Positions 53,900-62,593 of a stretch of 64,000 nt of DNA are shown one piece after another. Location of the stretch: NCBI GenBank assembly GCA_963277665.1, contig OY728136.1, positions 809,001,123 to 809,065,122 of the forward strand, given 5' to 3'. The stretch is from Viscum album (taxonomy: Eukaryota; Streptophyta; Magnoliopsida; Santalales; Viscaceae). The notes under the pieces are model-generated. The model was not told the DNA's origin, ran no database searches, and saw only the letters and a list, made by a program, of their open reading frames with translations. Position 1 is the stretch's first letter; the number at the start of each line of letters is the position of its first letter. Made by a program: the position numbers and the translations under genes.

Positions 53900-55734
53900 A
53901 GAGGGAGGAGGGGCACTTTGGTAAAGTCTTGAAATGTTACTTTATTATAAAATGGTTTTTGGATTTTAAAGATCCCACAATGATATATTTTTAGGAAAAG
54001 GTGACAAGGGTTATAAATACACCCATACAATAGGTTTTATACAAGTGTAAGTCTTATATTTTTACCTTATCTTTTCATTTTATTTAAATCATTCATTAAT
54101 GAGGTAATCACTACATCATCATGGTGTCAAAAATAAATTTATTTATTTAATGTCTACAAATTATAAAAAAAAAATACCATGATCTAGGAAATATTTTTAT
54201 CTTCACAATTACTATTTATATTCTAAGAGATCATTTATTTAAACAAAATTAAATTTTGTTTACTTAGGATATACAAACCTTTGTTATATTTCTCTTCTTT
54301 TAAAAAAATAATGTCATAAATGTCACTATTGCACCCATGTAACTCTATGGGCCCTCAAGTTAGGTAAAAAGATTTACATGGTTGGGCATGACTCAAACCA
54401 GAATATTTGGACACATTTTGGGGTCATTTTATATTATTATGATATTATTTTATTACCCTTAACTACCTAATTACTAATTAATCATGATAATTAAAGATAA
54501 TTACCGTCATTACTATTCATAATAACAAAAAACAAGAGTATTAACTACATAATTTGGACCTTCTGATTCAAAGTATGGAATCCATTTTACCAACTTTCAG
54601 ACACATAAATTGCATTAATTAATTTAATAAATAATTCTTGTTGTCACAACCAAATACGGGTTTTTTAAAAGTAAAAATTTATCAAAAGATTGACTTGTTT
54701 TTACATCCAATTGAAATGTGTAACTACTTCAAATGAACAAAATTTTATTAAGTGATAAAAATAATAATTCAATTAAACTTTAAAACCAATTAAAATTATC
54801 ATCTAACTATATAATTAAATTAGATCAAAAAGCAGTTTTGAAGTAAAATGCAATATTTTTCACTATTCATTAAAAATGAACATTTTTCAGAAAAATACCA
54901 AAAATTTATCCAAAGTAAATTTGATATTTCAAATAAAAAAATAATATCCATTTTACCAAATTTCAAAACATAGAAGTTTCATTAATTAATTTTGTAATTA
55001 ATTCCCGCTGTCCAAACAAATAGCGTGTTTTTATGAAACAATGTCTATCAAAAGATTGACACTTGTTTATGTCCAATTTCAAAGTAAAATTAATTTCAAT
55101 GACCACCATTGGATTAAATGGTAAAACTAGATTTCAACTAAAATTTAAACCCAATTAAAATGATAATCTAACCATATAAATAAATTAGATTAAATGGAGG
55201 TTTTGAATTAAAATACAGCATTTTCACAATTCAGTAAAAAATGACCTTTATTTGAAAAATAACAAAAAATTACACAAAGTAAATTTTGATGTCTTCATTA
55301 TAAAGAAGGATTTTATTTTTTCAAATATAACATATAAAAGAGATAAAAAGTAGTTTTAAAAAGGGTTCTCCATCAAAAGGCGGTTAATCGACCTTTTAAA
55401 GAACATTAGAATATTTATGCTTAAAATCGAATTATTTTCTTATTTTAAGCCTCTAAATTTTATTGAAAAAATGTTAAAATATTTAACAAACATATATAAT
55501 CATTTTTTATTTAGTTATTTCCATTCCCTCCATTACAACGACTAGGCGTTAACTACCATTTAAAATAATATTATTATATTATTAGTGTGCAACGTAAGAT
55601 TTCAAAGAAACTCGTTGTTGCGTACTGGGTACGCCATCGAACATAGCATTCCCTTTAAATTAATATTAAAATTTTATGCACAAATATTAATAAATATGAA
55701 AATATCATATTTTTTATTTACTTGGGATGTTACA

Positions 55735-56287
55735 TCCTTCCCCCCTTTTGGGAATTTCATTCTCGCAATTTTAAAATTGGGCTCGAAAACTTCATTGAAA
55801 GTCCCACATTAGAAAAAGTGTCAGTAAAACAATCACTTTAAAAGAAATAAAGAGAACTAAAAAGGTCACATGAGTTAACTCATACTATGATTCCATGTAG
55901 GAAAACATGGATATGGAATAGAAAACAAAGGGTCAAGTGCTGATGGAGAGTGATAGACAATATGTCTAGAAGAAAGTTAACCACCAGAAAATCACAAACT
56001 TGTGATGGGTTAAACAGTTTTTGATTCCCCAATAAGAAAAGTTAACATACAACGTTTTTTTAAGTTACTATTAATTGAGTAATTTATTTATGATCTTAAC
56101 TAAATCATAACGAAACATACTTACTTTTCATGTAGACTTTCATCTCTTACTAGATTTCTTACACAAACTCATATTTTCTCCAAAGAATGAGTATTTAGGA
56201 TGACTTGTTCACATTAAGAACACTATAATCAACTTCTTGAGAATCACATAATTCACAAAAGATGAACTATATATTTCCCATGTCTTT
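55735..56287 (-). other. Polypurine tract and interior end of element C
   Basis: On the - strand GCGAGAATGAAATTCCC is followed by AAAAGGGGGGAAGGA directly before the LTR TG. The preceding 300 bases match A's pre-PPT block (CACTCTCCATCAG, TTCCATATCCATGTTTTC). No coding domain is visible here. Confidence 0.7.
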
Positions 56288-56956
56288 TGTAGTGTCCTGA
56301 TTCCGGATCCCTTCCACTAGTGCCCCATACCCGGTTCGCCACATGACCACAAGCGCATTTCCCCGAATGCCAGAGGCTGCCGACTAGCAGTGAGGGCCTT
56401 GGTGAGTTGGTGGGAAAACTATGCCCTCATTCGGTGAGGTATACAAGGTATGAAAACAAAAATAAACAGCGGAAGAAGCAAATGACATGCATAACAACAG
56501 AAACCAAACAACGGAAGAAAATTAGATATATAACTATGATGAAAATGATGCAGCAGGTACAAGTATCTAAGGAAAATAGCAAACACAACAACATGCTGAA
56601 ATAAAACAGAAACCAAGTGCAAAAGAAAAGCAAAATAATCTCCTCATCATCGCGAGTCACAGATCGGTCCCATGCTCCCCAGCTCCTGATGCAGTCAAGA
56701 TCATGAAGTAGAAGGGTGATTTCCCTTATCTATACCTGCAGCAACATAGTCTGCTTGGGCCCAAAAGCATGGCCTAAACAGGGTGTGAGATACAATCCCT
56801 GTAGGCAATCACCCAGAGATCTATGCCTCATAGTCAATGAATACATGGTAGTAATAAAACAAGAAGCAGTAAACGTAAAAGCACAAGCAACTACAAACCA
56901 CAGTTCTAACAAGGAAAGCACACAAGTAAGTAGTTAGCAACAAGAAGAAAATAGGT

Positions 56957-57300
56957 AACCCTCTGGGTAGCTCTCACATTATAACCCCTATGGTTCAACC
57001 TCTAAGTACTAGCAACCCTCTGGGAGGCACACACAGTCTCACCCATCTGGTTCAGCTACGTAATTAAGCAGACTCTCTGGGGAATCACTCACCATCAATT
57101 CCCCCTATAGTCTCATATCATGCTAAAGGCTCTCTAGGGAAGCACTCAACGTCAATTCCCCCTGTGGCTCGTGTCATAATTAAAAGACACTCGGGAGAAG
57201 CCCTTCCGTCAATTCTCCCCTTGGTCTCACGTCATGATTTAAAAGACACTCTGTAGATGCCCTTCCGTCAATTCCCCCTTTGGTCTACTACTCTAGGTTC
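56957..57300 (-). repeat. Six-unit 59-bp tandem repeat in the element D LTR
   Basis: Units begin near 56957, 57014, 57071, 57130, 57187 and 57246. The best conserved part on the + strand is CGTCAATTCCCCC, preceded by CACTC-GG-GA-GC. The first two units are more diverged (ACCCTCTGGG...GGTTCA) than the last four. Confidence 0.75.
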
Positions 57301-57976
57301 TCACAATCATGAGGGAAAGGTAATACATGCTCAGCACATGTGTACATCGTCCAAGTAAACCTCAAGAACTACGTGGCTATCAACTAAGGCTCAACAGCAA
57401 AACAAGGCAACAGTCCACAATCCTACAACTAGGCATGGCAACTGGCTAAACTCCAAACAGGCAGAATAAGCATGGCAAGAAAATTGAGCACAAAAAAATC
57501 CTCTAATCACAAGAAATAACCTCTACTAAAGAAGTCATGCAATGAAGGCAAGTAAGAAGGGAAAAACAGGAAACACGCAATACCCCGTTCAAGGGTATTG
57601 GTGGAAATTGCACAAAATATCCATCAACTTTCTATGAAAAGACACAAACCACCTACCTCGATCCTAGGAGATCGATATACGTGGACCTCGGTGACAGATT
57701 CCTCTTCGAACGACGTAGATCTGAGAAAACACACAAAACGTTCATCCCGCGATAACTTGAAAACAAGGACGAATCGAGAAACAAGGCTCAAGCAGAAGGA
57801 AGAAATCACTGCTGCGATTCCAACGCAATCGACCGTGCTCTAATCGGAGAACAGACGGCGAGGTGGAAGCTCGGAGAAGATTCGGTCGTACGGATGCTCT
57901 CGGATGGTCGAAAACTGAAGAAGAAGACGAATATGGGGGTTAGGCGCGACCCCAGTCCGTTTAATGAAAAAAATAA

Positions 57977-58174
57977 AGTACATGGCGTGTACTTAAAGAG
58001 TACACGGCGTGTACTTCTAGAGTACACGGCATGTACTTCAATTTTTTCCATACTCCGAAAAACCGGCCTCCACCTCATCCTTACACACTGTGTGTGTGGC
58101 CCGGACACGGCCAGCACACTACTTCGTGCCGGAACAGAGTACACGGCATGTACTCAGAAAGTACATGGCGTGTA
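57977..58174 (-). promoter_or_regulatory. Cluster of palindromic AGTACAC-GGC-GTGTACT boxes in the element D LTR
   Basis: There are five boxes. The one at 57999-58015 is a perfect 7-bp inverted repeat with a GGC centre. Those at 58021-58037 and 58138-58154 differ by one base (GGCATGTACT). Two more, GTACATGGCGTGTA, lie at about 57978 and 58161. They occupy the U3 end of the LTR, where enhancers usually lie. Related boxes recur densely upstream of gag (62.7-63.5 kb). A binding-site role is inferred. Confidence 0.55.
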
Positions 58175-58263
58175 ATTTGAAAATTTTCAGAAAAAAACCA
58201 TTTTTCTTAAAAACACCAGAAAAAAAAGAAAAAAATACTCGAACGAAGATCCAAGTTCTTACA

Positions 58264-58280
58264 AACTTCCCCCTTAAAGA
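58264..58280 (-). other. Polypurine tract of element D
   Basis: On the - strand TTTCTTTAAGGGGGAAGTT ends directly before the LTR TG. The coding frame of the chromodomain tail reads straight through it (FFKGEV) into the LTR, to a TAA at 58207-58209. Confidence 0.8.
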
Positions 58281-59055
58281 AATTCATCCCCGAATTTCCC
58301 AAACAAGGTGGAGAAAAATAATCCCCGAACAGCTCCGGCCACTACGATCGTCCATCGGCCTCCCTCTCCCAGGTATCGTCATGTACTCGCTTATGCTGCC
58401 ATAGCACTCGTACCAGAGGAACTGACCATCCATGGAGAACCTTCATACCATGATCAACAATCCGGATTGGATGATCCTCGAATGATGCATCCGCTTCAAG
58501 TTCGACTTCCTCAGGCTGAAAGACGTGAGACCGGTCTGAAAAGTAACGTCAGAGATGAGAGATGTGAAAGACGTCATGCATGGCCCGATACCTCTGAGGT
58601 AGCTGCAAAAGATAGGCAATTGGACCCACTCTCTCCAAAACCTCAAACGGCCCGACGTACCGTGGCGAAAGCTTACCCTATCTTCGAATCCTCTTGTGTC
58701 CCAACGTCGGTGAAACACATAGAAAAACCCAATCACCGACCTCAAACTCCAGAGGTCGTCTCTGCTGATCAGCATAAGACTTCTTCCGAGACTGTGCTGT
58801 ATCCATCCTCTTCCGAATCAGCTCTATTTGCTCTGAAGTATCCTGTACAAGACGAGGTCCTAGAAAATCTGCCTCTCCTGCCTCCAGCCAGCATAAGGGT
58901 GATCAGCGTAGCCTACCGTATAATGCCTCGTATGGCGCCATCTGAATGGTCGCCTGGAAACTGTTGTTGTAGGTGAACTCCACCAGAGGAATATGCTTCT
59001 CCCAAGAACCGCCAAAGTCAAGGATGCAATCTCGGAGAATATTCTCAAGCACCTA
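58281..59055 (-). pseudogene. Element D integrase C-terminal part and chromodomain-like tail
   Basis: Reading down from 59055 the frame gives FTYNNSFQATIQMAPYEALY, then SPLCWLEAGE and KRMDTAQSRKKSYADQQRR. Next come a [18 protein letters not shown] segment and HDVFHISHL, the usual integrase C-terminal landmarks in order. The tail has PEEVELEADASFEDHPIRIV, then VPLVRVLWQHK and DDTWERE, matching the V-V-W...TWE pattern of chromoviral chromodomains. Stops are TAG at 59053, 58678 and 58342 and TGA at 58903 and 58549. Chromodomains of this group steer integration toward particular chromatin marks. Confidence 0.8.
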
Positions 59056-59417
59056 GATCATGCGCTCGGACTGGCCATTAGGTGGGGATGGTATGTTGTA
59101 CTCAAAAGTACCTGTGTACCCAAGGCCTTTTGAAGTCCCTTCCAGAACCGAGAGGTAAAGCGTGCATATCTGTCTGAAACAATAGAGCGCTGAACTCGAT
59201 ACAGACACACAATCTCTCTGATGTAAAGTCGTCCCAGATCATCGACACTGAAGGTCTCCTTGATTGGCAAGAAGTGAGCAACCTTCGTAAGTCTTTCGAT
59301 GACAACCCAAACAGCATCGTTCCCTCGAGGTGACCTCGGCAACCCAGTCATGAAGTCCATCGCAACATCATTCCACTTCCACTCCGGAATGGGTAACTAC
59401 TGTAAAAGGCATGCTGG
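59056..59417 (-). pseudogene. Element D integrase catalytic core
   Basis: The first catalytic Asp is in AMDFMTGLP (59355-59357) and the second in IVSDRYARF (59172-59174). The catalytic Glu, in NGQSERM, is present at 59065-59067 but in the next frame, after a shift near 59083 in the YHPHL segment. All three residues of the D-D-E triad are therefore still encoded, but not in one frame. A TAG lies at 59397. Confidence 0.85.
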
Positions 59418-59681
59418 TCACTGATGCTCTGCTTTCACCTGATGACAAGTAGAACATCTCATGACAAAACCAGCAACATCATTCTTCATACCTAGCCACC
59501 AGTATTGGCGATGAAGATCCTGATACATCTTGGTGACGCCTGGATGAACTGCCCAAACTGAGGAATGGAAATCCTGCATCAGCTCCTCACGTATGTCTGC
59601 TGGCACCCATACGCATCCTTGTAAAGGCAAGATCTCATCCTTGCCCACTGTCCATTCAGGAAGAGGGTCCTCTCCTAACAC
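59418..59681 (-). pseudogene. Element D integrase zinc-binding domain
   Basis: In the open stretch of 87 codons the HHCC residues are His39, His46, Cys76 and Cys79 (HSSVWAVHPGVTKMY, then RCSTCHQVKAEH). The stretch ends at a TGA (59418) where the family usually has Arg or Lys. Spacing is normal for Ty3/gypsy integrases. Confidence 0.85.
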
Positions 59682-59699
59682 ACTCTCCTGCCGGACTAA

Positions 59700-60233
59700 G
59701 CCTTCTGAGTCTGATAGCTACCTCATCTGTACCTGATCATGTAGCATGGAGGTAACAGCTACAGAAGATAGAAAAGTCTGTCCCTGTCTGTCGTGCACCT
59801 CCAGATGCATCTTAGAGAACAGATCCATCAGCTTCCACTAACTACTAGCCCCCTGAACTGCCTAAATCTGAGTTCTTCTGCTCAATGCATCTGCCACGGC
59901 ATTGCCCTTTCCCAGAGTATTGGAAACCTCAAAGTCAAAAGACTATAGATACTCAACCCACCTGCGCTGCCTCAGATTCAGATCAAACTAAGTGAAGATA
60001 TACTTGAGACTCTTTTGGTCAATGAAGACCACAAAGTCCTCTCCCAGAAGATAGTGTCTCCAACAGCGCAAGGCATGAAAAACAGCTGCCAACTTCAGAT
60101 CATGTGTAGGGTAGTTCCTCTCATGTGACCTTAGCTGCCGAGACCCATACGCAACGACTCCATCTCCCTGCATAAGCACAGCTCCCATCCCGATACCCGA
60201 AGAATCACAGTAAACCGTGTAGCTATTGCCTGG
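59700..60233 (-). pseudogene. Element D RNase H domain and linker
   Basis: [15 protein letters not shown] gives the first catalytic Asp. [19 protein letters not shown] follows, then WRHYLLG and [12 protein letters not shown] with the last Asp region. The expected catalytic Glu in the THDLELAA segment is Lys (THDLKLAA, codon 60093-60095), a G-to-A change that should abolish activity. TAG stops are at 59988, 59943, 59862, 59838 and 59718. The linker FDLNLRQRRWVEYL is well preserved. Confidence 0.85.
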
Positions 60234-60937
60234 CTATGGCAAGACTAGTATCGGTGCTGATGTCAACCTCCCTTTTAGTTTCTGAAAGGCTGAATCACAA
60301 GAATCTGAACATAAGAACTTCACCCCCTTCTTGGTCAGACCTGTCAAGGGTGCTACTAGACGAGAAAAGTCCTGAATGAAGCATCTATAGTATCTAGCCA
60401 GCCTTAGGAAGCTTCGTTCCTCAAAAACGTTCTTCGGCTGATCCCAGGAAACTACAGCTCTCACTTTCTCTGGGTCCACAGATACTCCTGCCTTTGAGAT
60501 GATGTGACCCAAGAAGTGAATCTTATCCATCTAGAAATGGCACTTTGAGAGTTTAGAATAAAGCCGATGCTCACTCAGTGTACTCAGAACAATCTCAGGA
60601 TGTGTGTCATGGTCGTGTCGAGTGTGAGAGTACACCAAGATATCATCCATGAAGACCACAACGAAGGAGAAGTACCGGGTCGGATGAAACTCTTAGTCTG
60701 TAAATCCTCCAACAACTTCTTGAGCTCCTGAAACATAGGTGTGGCCATCCTATATGGAGGAATGGACACCAGTGCTGCTCCTGGCATGAGCGCAATAGAT
60801 AAGTCTACCTCACGCTCCGGAGGCAAACCTGAAAAGTCCTCTGGAAAGACATCCCTAAAGTGATCCACCACTAGAGGAAATTCCAACTGTGGAGTCCCCT
60901 GACCATCTAGGTAAATGCTACTAATCTGGGCTATCAC
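60234..60937 (-). pseudogene. Element D reverse transcriptase with an internal deletion
   Basis: The N-terminal part is good (FRDVFPEDFSGLPPEREVD, SIPPYRMATP, then LQTKSFIRPGTSP). It jumps directly, at about 60662-60668, to SFVVVFMDDILVYS in another frame. The fingers/palm segment that normally separates these motifs, including the first catalytic Asp, is missing: roughly 90-100 codons by comparison with the family. The FMDD box is at 60642-60653. Then come the thumb/connection KIHFLGHIIS and SFLRLARYYRCFI. TAG stops are at 60531 and 60234. Confidence 0.9.
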
Positions 60938-60994
60938 CCCTCCTAGCCCAAGATGTTCGAGTCCTTCCCGACCCGCCTGAATGTCCCATTCGCC

Positions 60995-61396
60995 TCAATA
61001 AAGGAAATATTCACCCTCTTGTGAAATGAAACTGACTCTAAGGCGATAGCAGTCGACAACTGCCCGGAAGGGAATCAACCAGTCCATGCCAAGGATGACA
61101 TCATATCCTGTCATCTCTAGGACATAGAGGTCCCATAAAAAGTGATACCCTGCAACCTCGAGAGGGAAATATCTACACTGGCGTACACTAGATGTCCTCA
61201 TTCCCAATGGTATGTCTAGTGTCAACGAGTCGGCATAAGAAAAGACGCAGAGTCCAAGGCTCTCCACAACAGCAACAGAGATAAATCTATGCGTAGAACC
61301 AGTATCAAAAAGGGATGAAGATAAAATGGAGGCTACTAAAATTGTACCTCGAACAGTAGAAGGGACAGGATCCTGCTCATGATAAGTCTGCTCCAC
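60995..61396 (-). pseudogene. Element D aspartic protease domain
   Basis: This is the longest open stretch of the pol region (133 codons). The active site is SLFDTGSTHRFIS with the DTG triplet at residues 31-33. The C-terminal landmark YDVILGMDWL lies at residues 99-107, with a Cys-containing VDCYRLRV after it. The length and motif spacing match Ty3/gypsy proteases. It is in frame with gag and with the start of RT, and ends in a TGA at 60995 that probably came from CGA. Confidence 0.9.
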
Positions 61397-61399
61397 AGC

Positions 61400-62593
61400 G
61401 AAAGACTGGCCTGCACCGCGGCCCTGTGCCCCAAACTGACCACTCTGAGCTGAACCTCCCTACTGGTGCTGAGGGACTGGTGGCGGACCGCCACGGCCTC
61501 GACCTCCATCTCGGCCCGAATGGCCGGAAGAACTCTAGTTCCCTGACTGGTGAGAGACTGGTGGGGCTTCTCCTGAATGAGGAGTCATGGAAGAACCCCG
61601 GTCACCTGCTGCTGGTGAGAAAACCTAGCAGAAACGCTAAATGTGACCCATCTTTCCGCAAGATCAGCACTCCACGGGGTCTCTCTAGCACTGCGGCCTC
61701 GTGTTCCCTATCTGGACACACTGGTAGCATGTCACCTGGCTGCCTGATGATGCATCTCGCTTCCTCGAATCATTGTGCGTAGGCTCCCTACGACGCTTCA
61801 TGTTGTCATCTGAAGGAAAGCTAGCTCTGGAAGTAGAACCTACCTGACTCGCAGCTCCAGAGTCTCTCAGATTGCACTCTGTAATCAGTGCCTGGTTGAC
61901 TATGGAAGTAATGGAAGTTAGCTAGAAGATGTTCACCTGTGAGAAAATCTCCCGCCTGAGTCCATCCTCAAACTTCCTCGCCAAAAACACCCCACTCCCA
62001 TCCCGAAGGGGTGTAAAACGCTTCATCTTAGTGAAATGAGAGGAATACTCCATGACAGATAGAGTACCCTTCTCTAAGCTCATGAACTCTCAGGCTCGAT
62101 CGGCCCTCAGGGTCTCCGGGTAAAAGTATTCGTAGAACACGCGGTGGAACTCCTCCCAAGTCATAACCTGTTGCTGACCCGCCTGTGAGATCACGTCACA
62201 CAACCTCTTGGCGGAGTCTCGGAGCATGTAGGTGGCGAGCTTGACCCGCCTCTCTGGAGGCGTCTCCAGATGCTCGAATATAATCAGCATGGCATCCAGC
62301 CATGACTCTGCAGCCTGAGGTCCTCCCTCCCCCGAGAACTTGGGAGGGTGCTACTGCTGAAAGACCCACGTTAAGTCTGACATAGACGAGGCAGGAGGCG
62401 GTGCTCCCTGGAAGGCCTACATCATTCTCATGTAACCCTCCCGGAACTACACATCAGTTCCCGCAACTGGTACAAAAACCGGTGCCAAGGCTGGCTCTAC
62501 TGGGGGATCAACATGAAGTCCCTGATCAGCCCTATCTGGCGTCTGATCACTGCCTGATGACAGAAGTACGACCGGAGGACGTCTCAGAGGCAT
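61400..62593 (-). pseudogene. Element D gag with two zinc knuckles
   Basis: The start ATG is 62593-62591, opening MPLRRPPVVLL. It is chosen because the frame runs unbroken, apart from point stops, through gag into protease. The retrotransposon gag domain lies around 62360-61900 (AESWLDAMLIIFEHLETPP, then WEEFHRVFYEYFYPETLRADR and ARKFEDGLRREIFSQV). Two CCHC knuckles follow: CYQCVQIGNTRPQC (61729-61688, His changed to Asn) and C-x2-CGKMGH-x4-C (61669-61628, carrying two stops). TAGs are at 62447, 62417, 62351, 61922, 61685, 61637, 61625, 61535 and 61460. TGAs are at 62090 and 61664. Confidence 0.85.

Larger units (their letters stand above)
50980..55734 (-). repeat. 3' LTR of element C (family A)
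   Basis: On the - strand it begins TGTAACATCCC (55734), directly after the polypurine tract, and ends GGTCCTTATA (50980). It is 4755 bp, longer than A's 4.07 kb. It shares with A, in the same order, the U3 words TGTTGCGTAC/GTACGC, the TATA box (53892-53899), the donor word AGAGGTAAT (53719-53725), three hairpin modules (53130-53556), the second hairpin (51830-51854) and the ATCCCTTACTGAGC box (about 51273-51286). It is diverged enough from A for shared short motifs to be meaningful. Confidence 0.75.
50980..56287 (-). mobile_element. Element C: family A retrotransposon, 3' LTR plus interior end, cut by element D
   Basis: The 3' LTR (50980-55734), polypurine tract (55735-55750) and about 550 bp of interior are present before element D interrupts at 56288. 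The rest of C should lie beyond D, past the window end. C itself sits inside the 5' LTR of element B, with a candidate target duplication CATTA at 50975-50979, the other copy being out of view. Confidence 0.7.
56288..58263 (-). repeat. 3' LTR of element D
   Basis: On the - strand it begins TGTAAGAACTTGG (58263), right after the polypurine tract, and ends GGACACTACA (56288). It is 1976 bp. It contains palindromic AGTACAC-type boxes in its first 290 bases and six units of a 59-bp tandem repeat (about 56957-57300). No clear TATA box was singled out. Confidence 0.8.

Noticed and set aside
58308..58976. 222-codon + strand open frame
   Set aside because: It is the antisense shadow of element D's integrase C-terminal and chromodomain region, which has clear family motifs on the - strand.
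58342..62449. TAG stops read as Gln (reassigned codon)
   Set aside because: The pattern is better explained by CAG-to-TAG deamination in a silenced plant transposon. TGA stops, a frameshift and an RT deletion show that the element is dead, and nothing else suggests a variant code.
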